Shown: piece by piece, positions 24,338 through 32,392 of the stretch
Layout: each line of letters begins with the position of its first letter
Numbering within the stretch: the first letter of the stretch is position 1
Assembly: GCA_002403105.1 (NCBI GenBank)
Contig: DHHD01000100.1
Coordinates: 1 to 38,205 of the forward strand
Direction of reading: 5' to 3'
DNA from: Anaerolineaceae bacterium UBA4781
GTDB lineage: Bacteria > Chloroflexota > Anaerolineae > Anaerolineales > Anaerolineaceae
DNA length: 38,205 bases
Notes under the pieces: generated by a model
What the model was told of the DNA's origin: nothing
Seen by the model: only the letters and a program-made list of their open reading frames with translations
The model's database searches: none
Position numbers and translations under genes: made by a program

Positions 24338-25522
24338 TTGTCGTACGATGAACAAAAAATAAAAGACGACATACTGGAAATACTTCTGGAACAATCCGAA
24401 ACTCATGATGAATTATCGATGGAAGATGTTTATAACGCGCTTCCGGATACAGAAGAATTCGATCAGGAATTTGTTTATGAAGTGGTAGGTCAACTGCGCA
24501 AACAGGGTGTGGAGATCACAGAAGAAGGGGGAGAAGCGGTCATTCCGGAAGATGGTGATCAAGCCCCGCTGACCGATATGGATCCTTATGCTGGTATGGG
24601 GCATATTTCCAGCGATGATACGATCTCGCTGTATTTACGAGAAATGTCGCGCGTACCTCTGCTTGACAGCACCGAAGAACGCGACCTTGCGATTCGAATC
24701 GAAAACGGGGAGTTGGCTCAAATTGAATTGAGCCAACTGGATGGGAACGCAACATCCATACAAAAAGAAGAATTAGCAAAGATCATTGAAAATGGAAAAG
24801 AAGCTCGAGCCCACCTCATCAAAGCCAATACTCGTTTGGTGGTCAGCATTGCCAAACGCTACACCAACCGCGGCGTGCCCTTTCTTGATCTGATCCAGGA
24901 GGGCAATCTGGGATTGATGAAAGCCGTTGAAAAATTTGACTACACCAAGGGTTTTCGGTTTTCCACCTATGCCACCTGGTGGATCCGCCAAACCATCACA
25001 CGCGCCATCGCAGACCAGGGGCGCACCATTCGAGTTCCGGTGCACATGGTCGACCGCATTCGTCAGATGTATAAACAGATCCATGAATTAGAGCAGACTT
25101 TGGGTAGAACACCGACCATTGATGAGCTATCCAAAGCACTGCAGATCGATAAGCAAAAAGTATCCTGGATGCTGCGTGTTTCATGGCTACCGCTTTCATT
25201 GGAAAGCCCGATCAATGATGATGAAGATGAATCAGAGCTGGGTCACTTCGTTGAAGATAAAGAGACCCCTACTCCCATTCAAACTGTGTATTCCAAACTG
25301 CTTAAAGAAAAGGTCAATGATGTACTAGATACGCTGCCCTGTCGTGAAGCGCGCATTCTAAAATTACGCTTTGGCCTGGAAGATGGAAAATTCTACACGC
25401 TCGAAGAAGTCGGAAAAAAATTCGGGCTAACCCGCGAACGCATCCGCCAGCTTGAAACAAAAGCGCTGCGCCGATTGCGCCAACCACAGAAATCACAGCA
25501 GCTGCGCGATTATCGACAATAG
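24338..25522 (+). CDS. rpoD: RNA polymerase primary sigma factor (RpoD/SigA)
   Basis: Group 1 sigma-70 factor, 394 residues. A short acidic region 1.1 (about 1-85) is followed by region 1.2 (DTISLYLREMSRVPLL, about 93-108), the region 2 core with LVVSIAKRY, DLIQEGNLGLMKAVEKFD and FSTYATWWIRQ (about 165-220), region 3 (RVPVHMVDRI to LEQTLGRTPT), and region 4 with REARILKLRFGL and the helix-turn-helix TLEEVGKKFGLTRERIRQLE (about 345-375). The start is a TTG with a strong GGGAGG ribosome site 7 bp upstream. It is almost certainly transcribed from the extended -10 promoter at 23751-23779. Confidence 0.95.
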   Translation: MSYDEQKIKDDILEILLEQSETHDELSMEDVYNALPDTEEFDQEFVYEVVGQLRKQGVEITEEGGEAVIPEDGDQAPLTDMDPYAGMGHISSDDTISLYLREMSRVPLLDSTEERDLAIRIENGELAQIELSQLDGNATSIQKEELAKIIENGKEARAHLIKANTRLVVSIAKRYTNRGVPFLDLIQEGNLGLMKAVEKFDYTKGFRFSTYATWWIRQTITRAIADQGRTIRVPVHMVDRIRQMYKQIHELEQTLGRTPTIDELSKALQIDKQKVSWMLRVSWLPLSLESPINDDEDESELGHFVEDKETPTPIQTVYSKLLKEKVNDVLDTLPCREARILKLRFGLEDGKFYTLEEVGKKFGLTRERIRQLETKALRRLRQPQKSQQLRDYRQ

Positions 25523-25528
25523 AATCCA

Positions 25529-26287
25529 TTAAGCTAAAAATTCCAGCAGGAAATTTTGTACCAATTCCGGGTGTTCCCAAATGAACAAGTGGCCAGCATC
25601 AGGTATTTCTTTGACCATGGAATCGGTGAAATGATCGATCAATAATTGCTTCTGTGATCGATTTATGAAGGGATCATCTGCACCAAACAATAACAGAAGC
25701 GGCGTGGAAATTTTTTCAACCGGGAAAGCCGGTTGGTATCGATGGGTTAGCAGCAGGTCATTTTTAAGCGTTTCCTTATCTCCTAAAAACAGGGGTTCAC
25801 TCAATTTTTCTCTTTGAAAAACAGAGAAATTAGGACTGAAAAGCTTACTGGTGAATGCTTGCATCCAAACCGGTTGCTTCTCTGCTGGTAACTCGGTTTT
25901 AGAATAAAGTTCGTTAAAAATGGGTTGGGGAGCATATGCAAAAAGCGCTCCCCGCCCGCAAATAGCCGGATGCTGGATCATCAACTGCAAAACAAGAGCG
26001 GCTCCCATGGAATGCCCGACCAAGTTCGCTCGTTGAATTCCCAAACCCTGCAGAAAAAAGTGAATATCTTCAGCGTACTCTTCAATCGAGCACAGCTCTT
26101 TCTGAGCAGATCTACCATGATTGGGCAGATCGATTGCGAGAATGCGCTTACCTGGCAGGTGGCGGATGGCGGCTGGCCAACCCAAGTGCGAGCTGCCTGC
26201 CCCATGGATCAGGATGGCTGGTACTTGTTCCCCGCCACCCACTAAAACTTCTTGATAAGCATAACCACGATCAAAATGGGCCGACAT
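25529..26287 (-). CDS. Alpha/beta-fold hydrolase
   Basis: Alpha/beta hydrolase of 252 residues. The triad is readable: nucleophile S93 in GHSMG (91-95), acid D204 or D205 in FGADDPF, and H233 in AGHLF. LIHGAGSSHLGW forms the oxyanion loop. There is no signal peptide. The substrate is unknown; it resembles general carboxylesterases or MenH/BioH-like hydrolases. Its ribosome site AGGA overlaps the elp3 stop codon and the start is 8 bp downstream, so it is co-translated with elp3. A link to tRNA modification is not otherwise evident. Confidence 0.85.
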   Translation of the reverse strand: MSAHFDRGYAYQEVLVGGGEQVPAILIHGAGSSHLGWPAAIRHLPGKRILAIDLPNHGRSAQKELCSIEEYAEDIHFFLQGLGIQRANLVGHSMGAALVLQLMIQHPAICGRGALFAYAPQPIFNELYSKTELPAEKQPVWMQAFTSKLFSPNFSVFQREKLSEPLFLGDKETLKNDLLLTHRYQPAFPVEKISTPLLLLFGADDPFINRSQKQLLIDHFTDSMVKEIPDAGHLFIWEHPELVQNFLLEFLA

Positions 26288-26295
26288 TAAAAGTC

Positions 26296-27921
26296 CTATA
26301 CTTGCCGGATCATGTACAACTCTCCCCCATGAAATCCTCTTTCGAAATAATACTGGCGGGTGCCGATGGCTGCAATGACCGCCAATTGTTTAATGCCTTT
26401 TTCCCGACAGAGTTTCACAGCCTTTTCGATAAGGTTACTCCCCAAACCTACATGCTGGGCAGCCCCTGATTTCTCCATGCCAAATTGCAAGCTTTGGCCA
26501 AAAACATGTACTTCGCGAATGATGGCGCAGCCGCGCAGTTCGGGAATTTCTGAATGAACTTGCCCATAAATTCGTTGACCTTCTTCTTCAGAGAGATCCG
26601 GGAATGAGAGCCGCAAATAACCGGCTAGCTTATCATCAGGAGTACGGTAGTGTAAAAAATGCTCTTCAGAAGAACGGGGATGATAAATAAAATCATTCAA
26701 CTCAAGGGTTTCTTCGGCAACCAGTTTTCCACGAATTTCACGACAGCGGATGCAGCGGCATTGTTCTCCGCGGGCGGCAAGCTCATTTTGAACATCTTGC
26801 CGCAGACTGGAACGTTTATTTCCATCAATAATATATGGCGCAGGAATATCGCGGATGATGCGGTTCACCCGGCAGTATTCCGGAATGCTAGGTTTGATAT
26901 CCGCAAGAAGCTGGATCAATTCTTGCGTTGTGTACGGTTTATAGAAACCGTTCAACCAGTACTGGTAAAGCTGGCTTTTTTCAACCAACTGGGTTGGATA
27001 GATCTTTATTTCATCTGGGCAATAGCCATCCTGCCACATTTTAATGAAATCGGTTCTATCAGAAGAGAGAGTCGCACCGAGCAAATTAGGCATCCAATGC
27101 ATGACGATCTTAAAACCGGCAGCGCGCAATAAAGCAGTGGCTTGCAACGTGGCAGATGCAGTATGACCGCGTTTATTCATTTCAAGGATCTGATCGTCAA
27201 AACTTTGTGCACCGATCTGCACTTTTGTGACCCCCATTTTACGAAGAGAAGACAAGACCGCAGGAGTGATCGTATCGGGGCGAGTTTCAACCACCAACCC
27301 GACATTGCGGCGCTCGCTTGATCCGTTGATGGTCTGAGCTTCCTTTAAAGAAACCGAATCTGCTCCGTTCATGGCATCCAGGCAGCGCTGAATAAACCAG
27401 GTCTGGTAATCTTCAGGATAAGCAGTCCACGATCCGCCCAGAATAAGCAGTTCGATCTTGTTGGTTGGGTGCCCAATGGCATCATAAGAAGTCAATCGGG
27501 AGGACACCTGCAGATAGGGATCAAATTGGTTTTCGAAAGCACGCGCTGCACCGGGTTCTTCTCTTAAATAGCTTTTAGGAAGTTCCGCATCGTCCGGGCA
27601 AAAGATACATTCTCCAGGGCAAGGGTAGGGTTTTGTAAGCACAGTAACGGTAGTGACACCCGATAAAGAGCGGATGGGTTTCATCCGAATCTTGATTAAA
27701 AAAGCCGGATCGTTTTGGTATACTCCACTCCCTACAAGCTCTTGATACTGGTTGATAAGAACATGTTTGGCGATATAGCCCCCGGCTTTAAGAGGATGAT
27801 TGTGAATTGCTTTCATTACCGGCGTACCGGCGATGATCTCATCCAGGACCATACGGGCAATGGATTTTTCTTCAGAAGAATACTGTAAGGCTTCTCGCCA
27901 GGCTTGTCTTGTTTTTTTCAT
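26296..27921 (-). CDS. elp3: Elp3-family tRNA U34 carboxymethylation enzyme (radical SAM + GNAT)
   Basis: Bacterial Elp3 of 541 residues. Eukaryotic and archaeal Elp3, and the structurally characterised Dehalococcoides enzyme, use acetyl-CoA and radical SAM chemistry to start cm5U at the tRNA wobble uridine. An N-terminal tRNA-binding part (1-90) precedes the radical-SAM cluster cysteines C101-x3-C105-x2-C108, LILGGSWTAYP (159-169), VETRPDTI (211-218) and GAQSFDD. The CRCIRCREIRG zinc/RNA motif is at 388-398, and a GNAT domain covers about 400-541 with GLGSNLIEKA (492-501) and GTRQYYFERGF (520-530). It diverges from a Trm9-like methyltransferase gene, with start codons about 30 bp apart. Confidence 0.92.
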   Translation of the reverse strand: MKKTRQAWREALQYSSEEKSIARMVLDEIIAGTPVMKAIHNHPLKAGGYIAKHVLINQYQELVGSGVYQNDPAFLIKIRMKPIRSLSGVTTVTVLTKPYPCPGECIFCPDDAELPKSYLREEPGAARAFENQFDPYLQVSSRLTSYDAIGHPTNKIELLILGGSWTAYPEDYQTWFIQRCLDAMNGADSVSLKEAQTINGSSERRNVGLVVETRPDTITPAVLSSLRKMGVTKVQIGAQSFDDQILEMNKRGHTASATLQATALLRAAGFKIVMHWMPNLLGATLSSDRTDFIKMWQDGYCPDEIKIYPTQLVEKSQLYQYWLNGFYKPYTTQELIQLLADIKPSIPEYCRVNRIIRDIPAPYIIDGNKRSSLRQDVQNELAARGEQCRCIRCREIRGKLVAEETLELNDFIYHPRSSEEHFLHYRTPDDKLAGYLRLSFPDLSEEEGQRIYGQVHSEIPELRGCAIIREVHVFGQSLQFGMEKSGAAQHVGLGSNLIEKAVKLCREKGIKQLAVIAAIGTRQYYFERGFHGGELYMIRQV

Positions 27922-27945
27922 GCTTCTCTATTGGTTGAGCAATAC

Positions 27946-27953
27946 ACTATAAT
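27946..27953. promoter_or_regulatory. Overlapping divergent -10 elements of elp3 and the Trm9-like gene
   Basis: Rightward TATAAT (27948-27953) and leftward TATAGT (reverse complement of 27946-27951) overlap. Neither has a good -35 at 17 bp; leftward, TTGTAT is 19 bp upstream. A single polymerase-binding locus could therefore serve both genes. Confidence 0.4.
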
Positions 27954-28725
27954 GACGTTTGTGGATGATAATACAATTCAACGAATTATTACGCTCAATC
28001 GCGAATTTTATCAGACTTTTTCGGGGTCTTTTTCTGCCACACGCGCGCATGTGCAAGCGGGTGTAAGACAGGCTGCAAAACGTTTTCCCCACGCCGGGAA
28101 CATTCTAGATCTGGGATGCGGCAATGGAAACCTGATGCAGATTCTCTCTAAAAATGAATTCAAGGGAATGTATGCAGGGATGGATTTCAGCGAAAAATTG
28201 ATCGAGGAAAGCCAACATACTTATCAGAATCTTGGCAGCCAACGCACATTTCAAGCAGTTTTTTTTGTGTTTGATCTGGCTTTATCAAATTGGAGAGAAT
28301 TTCCCTTAAAAGTGGATTGGGATGTGATTTGTGCTTTTGCCGTATTCCATCACATTCCGGGGAAAGAAAAGCGCAGGGAAATTTTCAACCAAATCCATTC
28401 CATTCTAAAACCCGGATCCGGATTCGTGTTTAGCGTATGGCAACCGCAAAACAGCCAACGCCTGGTAAAACGCTTCTTAACCTGGGGGCAGGTGGGATTA
28501 CTGGAATCAGATGTGGAGGAAGGCGATACCCTGCTCGATTGGAAAGCAGAGCAATCTGGCACGAATAGAATCGGTTTTCGTTATGTACATATCTTTCAGC
28601 AAGATGAATTAACAGAGCTGGCTGGGCAAACGGGTTTTTCCATCAAAGCCAGCTTTTATTCTGATGGTAAAGAGGGGAATATAGGTCTCTATCAAGTTTG
28701 GGAAAAAACATCCGGAAATAAGTAA
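27952..28725 (+). CDS. Trm9/ALKBH8-like SAM-dependent methyltransferase
   Basis: Class I methyltransferase, 257 residues from the ATG at 27952. Beyond the SAM motif DLGCGNG (53-59) it keeps features I recall from eukaryotic Trm9/ALKBH8: an N-terminal FSATR (27-31) where Trm9 has FSQTR; FAVFHHIPGKEKRREI (129-144) where Trm9 has IAVVHHWSTRERR; FSVWQPQ after the next strand; and a C-terminal FRYVHIFQQDELTELA (209-224) where Trm9 has YRYYHLYREGELEE. Trm9 methylates cm5U34 to mcm5U34 in tRNA. Divergent placement from elp3 supports the same pathway. No Shine-Dalgarno site precedes this ATG; GTG at 27961 or TTG at 27904 are other starts. The function is inferred from similarity and context. Confidence 0.8.
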   Translation: MTFVDDNTIQRIITLNREFYQTFSGSFSATRAHVQAGVRQAAKRFPHAGNILDLGCGNGNLMQILSKNEFKGMYAGMDFSEKLIEESQHTYQNLGSQRTFQAVFFVFDLALSNWREFPLKVDWDVICAFAVFHHIPGKEKRREIFNQIHSILKPGSGFVFSVWQPQNSQRLVKRFLTWGQVGLLESDVEEGDTLLDWKAEQSGTNRIGFRYVHIFQQDELTELAGQTGFSIKASFYSDGKEGNIGLYQVWEKTSGNK

Positions 28726-28779
28726 TGGATGAAAAAAGTGACTGGTTGAAAAATTTGGATGTATGATTAACGTAATATT

Positions 28780-28793
28780 TAGAAACATTTCCA
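28780..28793. promoter_or_regulatory. Possible LacI-type operator upstream of the sugar transporter
   Basis: TAGAAACATTTCCA has GAAA and TTTC half-sites in the spacing used by many LacI-family operators. It lies about 180 bp before the transporter start in the 246-bp gap 28726-28971, which otherwise shows only AT-rich sequence and a strong ribosome site. No LacI-family gene is in the window, so this is weak. Confidence 0.25.
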
Positions 28794-28971
28794 AACGAAA
28801 TATTCTATTTTGAGAAAATTCTGTAGAGGGAATCAGGAAATTGGAATTGTTTGTATAACTTATGTGTTCACAGATCTTTCGAAGATATTCATTCCGTTCC
28901 AATCACTCAGAAAACCCAAGATGATTCAATAGGAAATGTGAATTGTTGTACAAAAAAGGAGGAGATTTCCA

Positions 28972-30270
28972 ATGAAAAACCCCCGTTCACTATCTTTTAG
29001 TTATGCCATTGGCATGTTTGGCACTTCCATTCCGATCAACATGCTTAAAACCTACGCAGCTGTTTTCTACGTTGACCGTTTGGGATTGACCACTGTGCAA
29101 TTTTCTCTGATCTTGTTTATCTATACATTCATTGATGCTCTTGATAATCCGATCTATGGTTTTTTATCTGATCGCACAAATTCTAAATGGGGTAGAAGGC
29201 GCCCCTGGTTGGTGGTCAGCACCCCGCTGTTGGCTCTTTGTCTGATCGCTTTTTATAATCCTCCCATTCAATCGGTAGGAACTACATTGTTTGTCTACTG
29301 CATGATCTTCTATATCCTTACAGGGACCATTGATTCGATAATCAATGCGAACTACTCTGCACTTTTTCCGGAGCTTTTCCCTACTGATGAGAGTCGTGCA
29401 AAAACTAATGCCATGCGGCAGGCTTTTCAATTAGTAGCTATGATCATCAGTATTGCACTAACACCGATGGTAACCAGCGCTATTGGCTATTCCAAGACTT
29501 CCATGATCTATGGCTTGCTGGGAGGAATTGTCATCATGTATATGGCACTTTCCTGCAAAGATGCGGGTATCCAATCGGATGAGGAAAAGCCCAAATTATG
29601 GGACAGCTTAAAAAGTCTTTTCATTAATAAAAAATTCTGGATCGCAGGTTTCACCAATGCTTTTTACAGCGCGGCTGTATCATTGGTGCTGGCAGCAGTT
29701 CCATTCTTTGCCAAGTACACCCTGGGTATTTCAGATAGCCAGCAAACCTTGCTGTTCGGCACAGTTCTGCTGGTGGCTATCGGCTGTGTGGCTATTTGGG
29801 CAGCCATGGTTAAGAAATACTCTTTGATCAAGGTATGGCGGGCAGCTTTGCTTGTGCTGGCACTGGCTTTCATCCCCATGTATTTTGCAAATTCCTTGAC
29901 GATGGCAATCATTTGTGGAGCTTTTGTGGGTTTGGGAATATCCGGCGTTATTGTCACCATGGACCTAATCGGAGCCAAGATCATTGACGAAGACAGGATG
30001 AAATACAATGTACGGCGCGAGGGTATAATCTCCAATGCGCTGGGTTTCATGAATCGTTTGAATGGACTGTTCACCAGTTTTGCATTCTATCTGGTTTTTG
30101 CCCTCTTCGGATTTGAAAGCGGTACGAATCCCGGCACACAGCCCGATAATGCTGCGCGTTTTTTGCTGACAGTTTTCCCATTAGTTATGATGGTTATCAG
30201 CTTCATCTTCTCATTCTTCATTGATTTCAATAAGTCCAAAGCCAATGAAGAACCGGTGAAAGCAAATTAA
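28972..30270 (+). CDS. GPH-family sugar:cation symporter (MFS)
   Basis: Twelve-helix inner-membrane transporter, 432 residues, of the glycoside-pentoside-hexuronide:cation symporter family (MelB/XylP type). Diagnostic features are the N-terminal SFSYAIGMFGTSIP, the loop DNPIYGFLSDRTNSKWGRRRPWL between helices 2 and 3 with its Asp and Arg cluster, and the central cytoplasmic loop (DEEKPKLWDSLKSLF). It imports a glycoside or oligosaccharide with a cation; the sugar is not predictable. A strong AAGGAGGAG ribosome site lies 7 bp before the ATG. It is first in a run with an esterase and a PHP hydrolase, suggesting uptake and processing of a decorated sugar. Confidence 0.9.
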   Translation: MKNPRSLSFSYAIGMFGTSIPINMLKTYAAVFYVDRLGLTTVQFSLILFIYTFIDALDNPIYGFLSDRTNSKWGRRRPWLVVSTPLLALCLIAFYNPPIQSVGTTLFVYCMIFYILTGTIDSIINANYSALFPELFPTDESRAKTNAMRQAFQLVAMIISIALTPMVTSAIGYSKTSMIYGLLGGIVIMYMALSCKDAGIQSDEEKPKLWDSLKSLFINKKFWIAGFTNAFYSAAVSLVLAAVPFFAKYTLGISDSQQTLLFGTVLLVAIGCVAIWAAMVKKYSLIKVWRAALLVLALAFIPMYFANSLTMAIICGAFVGLGISGVIVTMDLIGAKIIDEDRMKYNVRREGIISNALGFMNRLNGLFTSFAFYLVFALFGFESGTNPGTQPDNAARFLLTVFPLVMMVISFIFSFFIDFNKSKANEEPVKAN

Positions 30271-30285
30271 AATGGAGATGCAAGC

Positions 30286-31059
30286 ATGGCAGTAATACAT
30301 ATCGATCACCTATCCGAATCTGTTAAGGTGAATATGCCCCTCAATATGATCATCCCTGATCCGGGGCGTATGCAGGATATACCGGTACGAAAGCGGAAGG
30401 TTTTGTACTTGCTGCATGGTCTCAGCGATGATGCCAGTGCCTGGCAGCGCTACACCTTCATTGAGACGATCGCAAATGCCTATGGGCTGATTGTGGTAAT
30501 GCCATCTGCCGGACGAAGCTTCTATACCGATCAACCCAATGGACAAAATTATTTCACTTACTTAATGGAAGAATTACCTCAGTATCTGGCAGATGTTTTT
30601 TGCCTGGAGCCCAAACGGGAAGATACCATGATCGCAGGTATTTCCATGGGTGGATATGGCGCTTTTAAGGCAGCTTTTACACACCCGGAGCGGTTCTCGG
30701 TTGCTGCCAGCTTTTCGGGAGTGCTGTCACTGGATATTCTGAAAATGAATCCTGCCGACCCGCGCTATGAAGAATTCACCTATCTTTTCGGTGATTTAGA
30801 GAAACTCAATGGCAGCGAACATGACCCCGCGGTCTGGTTGAAGCGCGCATCCACCAATCCATCTGTTTTGCCAAAACTGCATATCGTGTGTGGGCGGCAG
30901 GAGGACCTGTATCCATTAAGTCAGATGTATGCAAAAGCGTGCACTTCACTGAGAATCCAGGTGGATTATCATGAGGAGGATGGGAAACATGATTGGTTCT
31001 TCTGGAATGCACAGATCCAGCGCTTGCTCGAAATAGAATTAGGAAACCGTGATCAATGA
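30286..31059 (+). CDS. Esterase D/PF00756-family esterase
   Basis: Cytoplasmic alpha/beta esterase, 257 residues, of the putative-esterase (EstA/tributyrin esterase, S-formylglutathione hydrolase-like) family. Nucleophile S120 in GISMGGYGAF, acid D207 in CGRQEDLY and base H235 in GKHDWFFW are in the expected order; LLHGLSDD (42-49) forms the oxyanion loop. It starts 15 bp after the transporter and overlaps the next gene by 4 bp (ATGA), so it is in the same operon. A likely role is removal of acyl groups from the imported sugar, by inference from context. Confidence 0.88.
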   Translation: MAVIHIDHLSESVKVNMPLNMIIPDPGRMQDIPVRKRKVLYLLHGLSDDASAWQRYTFIETIANAYGLIVVMPSAGRSFYTDQPNGQNYFTYLMEELPQYLADVFCLEPKREDTMIAGISMGGYGAFKAAFTHPERFSVAASFSGVLSLDILKMNPADPRYEEFTYLFGDLEKLNGSEHDPAVWLKRASTNPSVLPKLHIVCGRQEDLYPLSQMYAKACTSLRIQVDYHEEDGKHDWFFWNAQIQRLLEIELGNRDQ

Positions 31060-32387
31060 AAATGGAGAATTTGGCTGTTAGCACCATCAAAAAGAAAATC
31101 TCTATCGAACATGAAAAGGAAGGGACTTATTTTACCCTTCCTTTTTCCATGCCTGTTGACACAGAAAGCATGACACTCACCTATCAATATGCCAGCCATA
31201 CTGAGAAAGAAAAAACGATCGAAGCCGGCAGCTTTGTGACGAAACTGCAGACCAGTATCATCGATCTGGGATTGATCGCACCGGATGGAAGGCAGGTGGG
31301 AGCATCGGGTTCCAATAAAACAGAGATCTATATTAGTGAAAACTATGCCACCCCTGGCTATAAAGCTTGTGCCTTGGTTCCCGGTGAATGGCAGATCATC
31401 ATTGGTGCGTACAAGATCGCAGCGGAAGGTGTGGAAGTTACATACACAATCTCTTTTTCAAAAAAATACCGGCGACTTTTCAAGGGTGATCTGCATATCC
31501 ATACCCGCGCTTCTGATGGAATTTTTACAGTGAAAGAATTAATGGAGCGGGCACAAAAACTAGGGTTGGATTTCATCGCTATTACTGACCACAACCAAAT
31601 GGTTTCTACCGATGAATTACCAAAAATACGCGGCTTCAGTGTGATCCAAGGCGTAGAATATACTCATTTTCTGGGACACTCCAATTTTCTGGGTGTGGAT
31701 AAACCATATGAGGTTCCATTTGTTGCAAACACCTTTGATGAAGTGAATGCTCGCTTTCATTCAGCTCGGGAACATGGCGCGCTGATCGTGATCAACCATC
31801 CTTTTCAAGAACCCTGTGAATTTAAGTTTGATATGAATGAACTTCCATTTCACTGCATGGAAGTATGGAATGGTCCGATGCGCGAATCAAACCTGAAAGC
31901 GATCGGATTATGGCAGAAGTTATTAACTGAAGGGAAAAGAATTCCAATCAGCGGCGGGAGTGATTTTCACAGGGATGATGTCCCCTTCACATTCATGGGT
32001 GGGCCAACTACCGGTGTGTACGCCATGTCGAATAGCAGCCAGGATATCCTCACTGCTTTGCGAGAGGGACATGCTTTTATCAGCTACGCACCCAAGGGAC
32101 CCACGATACAGATAACAGCCGGTGATGCCATGATGGGTGATCAGGTAGAGTGGACGAAAGAAAAGGAACTGCAAATTGATGCAGCCAATCTGGCAAAAGG
32201 AGATATTCTGCAGATCATCACAGCGACCGAAAAGAAAACACTGCTGGAAGCTGAATGCGATGGAAGCTGCCATGTATCATACAGTATGCAGGCGCCGGGT
32301 TTCGCCAGGATCGAAATTGCACGCGTTCTCATCGCTGGCCTGCCCTTGCTGCCTGTTTTGATTTCAAACCCAATTTATTTTGTATAG
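31056..32387 (+). CDS. CehA/McbA-type PHP-domain metallohydrolase
   Basis: 443-residue protein with an N-terminal beta-rich domain (about 1-140) and a PHP phosphoesterase domain. The metal motif GDLHIHTRASDG has H147 and H149; ITDHN has D178 and H179; further ligands are in GVEYTH and SGGSDFH. A C-terminal beta domain (about 345-443) follows. The layout is that of CehA/McbA-family hydrolases, whose members act on carbamate or phosphoester compounds. It is co-translated with the esterase (ATGA). No signal peptide is seen. The natural substrate is unknown, and a phosphorylated or esterified glycoside is a context-based guess. Confidence 0.82.
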   Translation: MKMENLAVSTIKKKISIEHEKEGTYFTLPFSMPVDTESMTLTYQYASHTEKEKTIEAGSFVTKLQTSIIDLGLIAPDGRQVGASGSNKTEIYISENYATPGYKACALVPGEWQIIIGAYKIAAEGVEVTYTISFSKKYRRLFKGDLHIHTRASDGIFTVKELMERAQKLGLDFIAITDHNQMVSTDELPKIRGFSVIQGVEYTHFLGHSNFLGVDKPYEVPFVANTFDEVNARFHSAREHGALIVINHPFQEPCEFKFDMNELPFHCMEVWNGPMRESNLKAIGLWQKLLTEGKRIPISGGSDFHRDDVPFTFMGGPTTGVYAMSNSSQDILTALREGHAFISYAPKGPTIQITAGDAMMGDQVEWTKEKELQIDAANLAKGDILQIITATEKKTLLEAECDGSCHVSYSMQAPGFARIEIARVLIAGLPLLPVLISNPIYFV

Positions 32388-32392
32388 CAGAA

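Noticed and set aside
27904..27951. Upstream TTG start for the Trm9-like gene adding 16 residues
   Set aside because: It would overlap the elp3 coding region, has no ribosome site, and family homology begins downstream at NREFYQTF.
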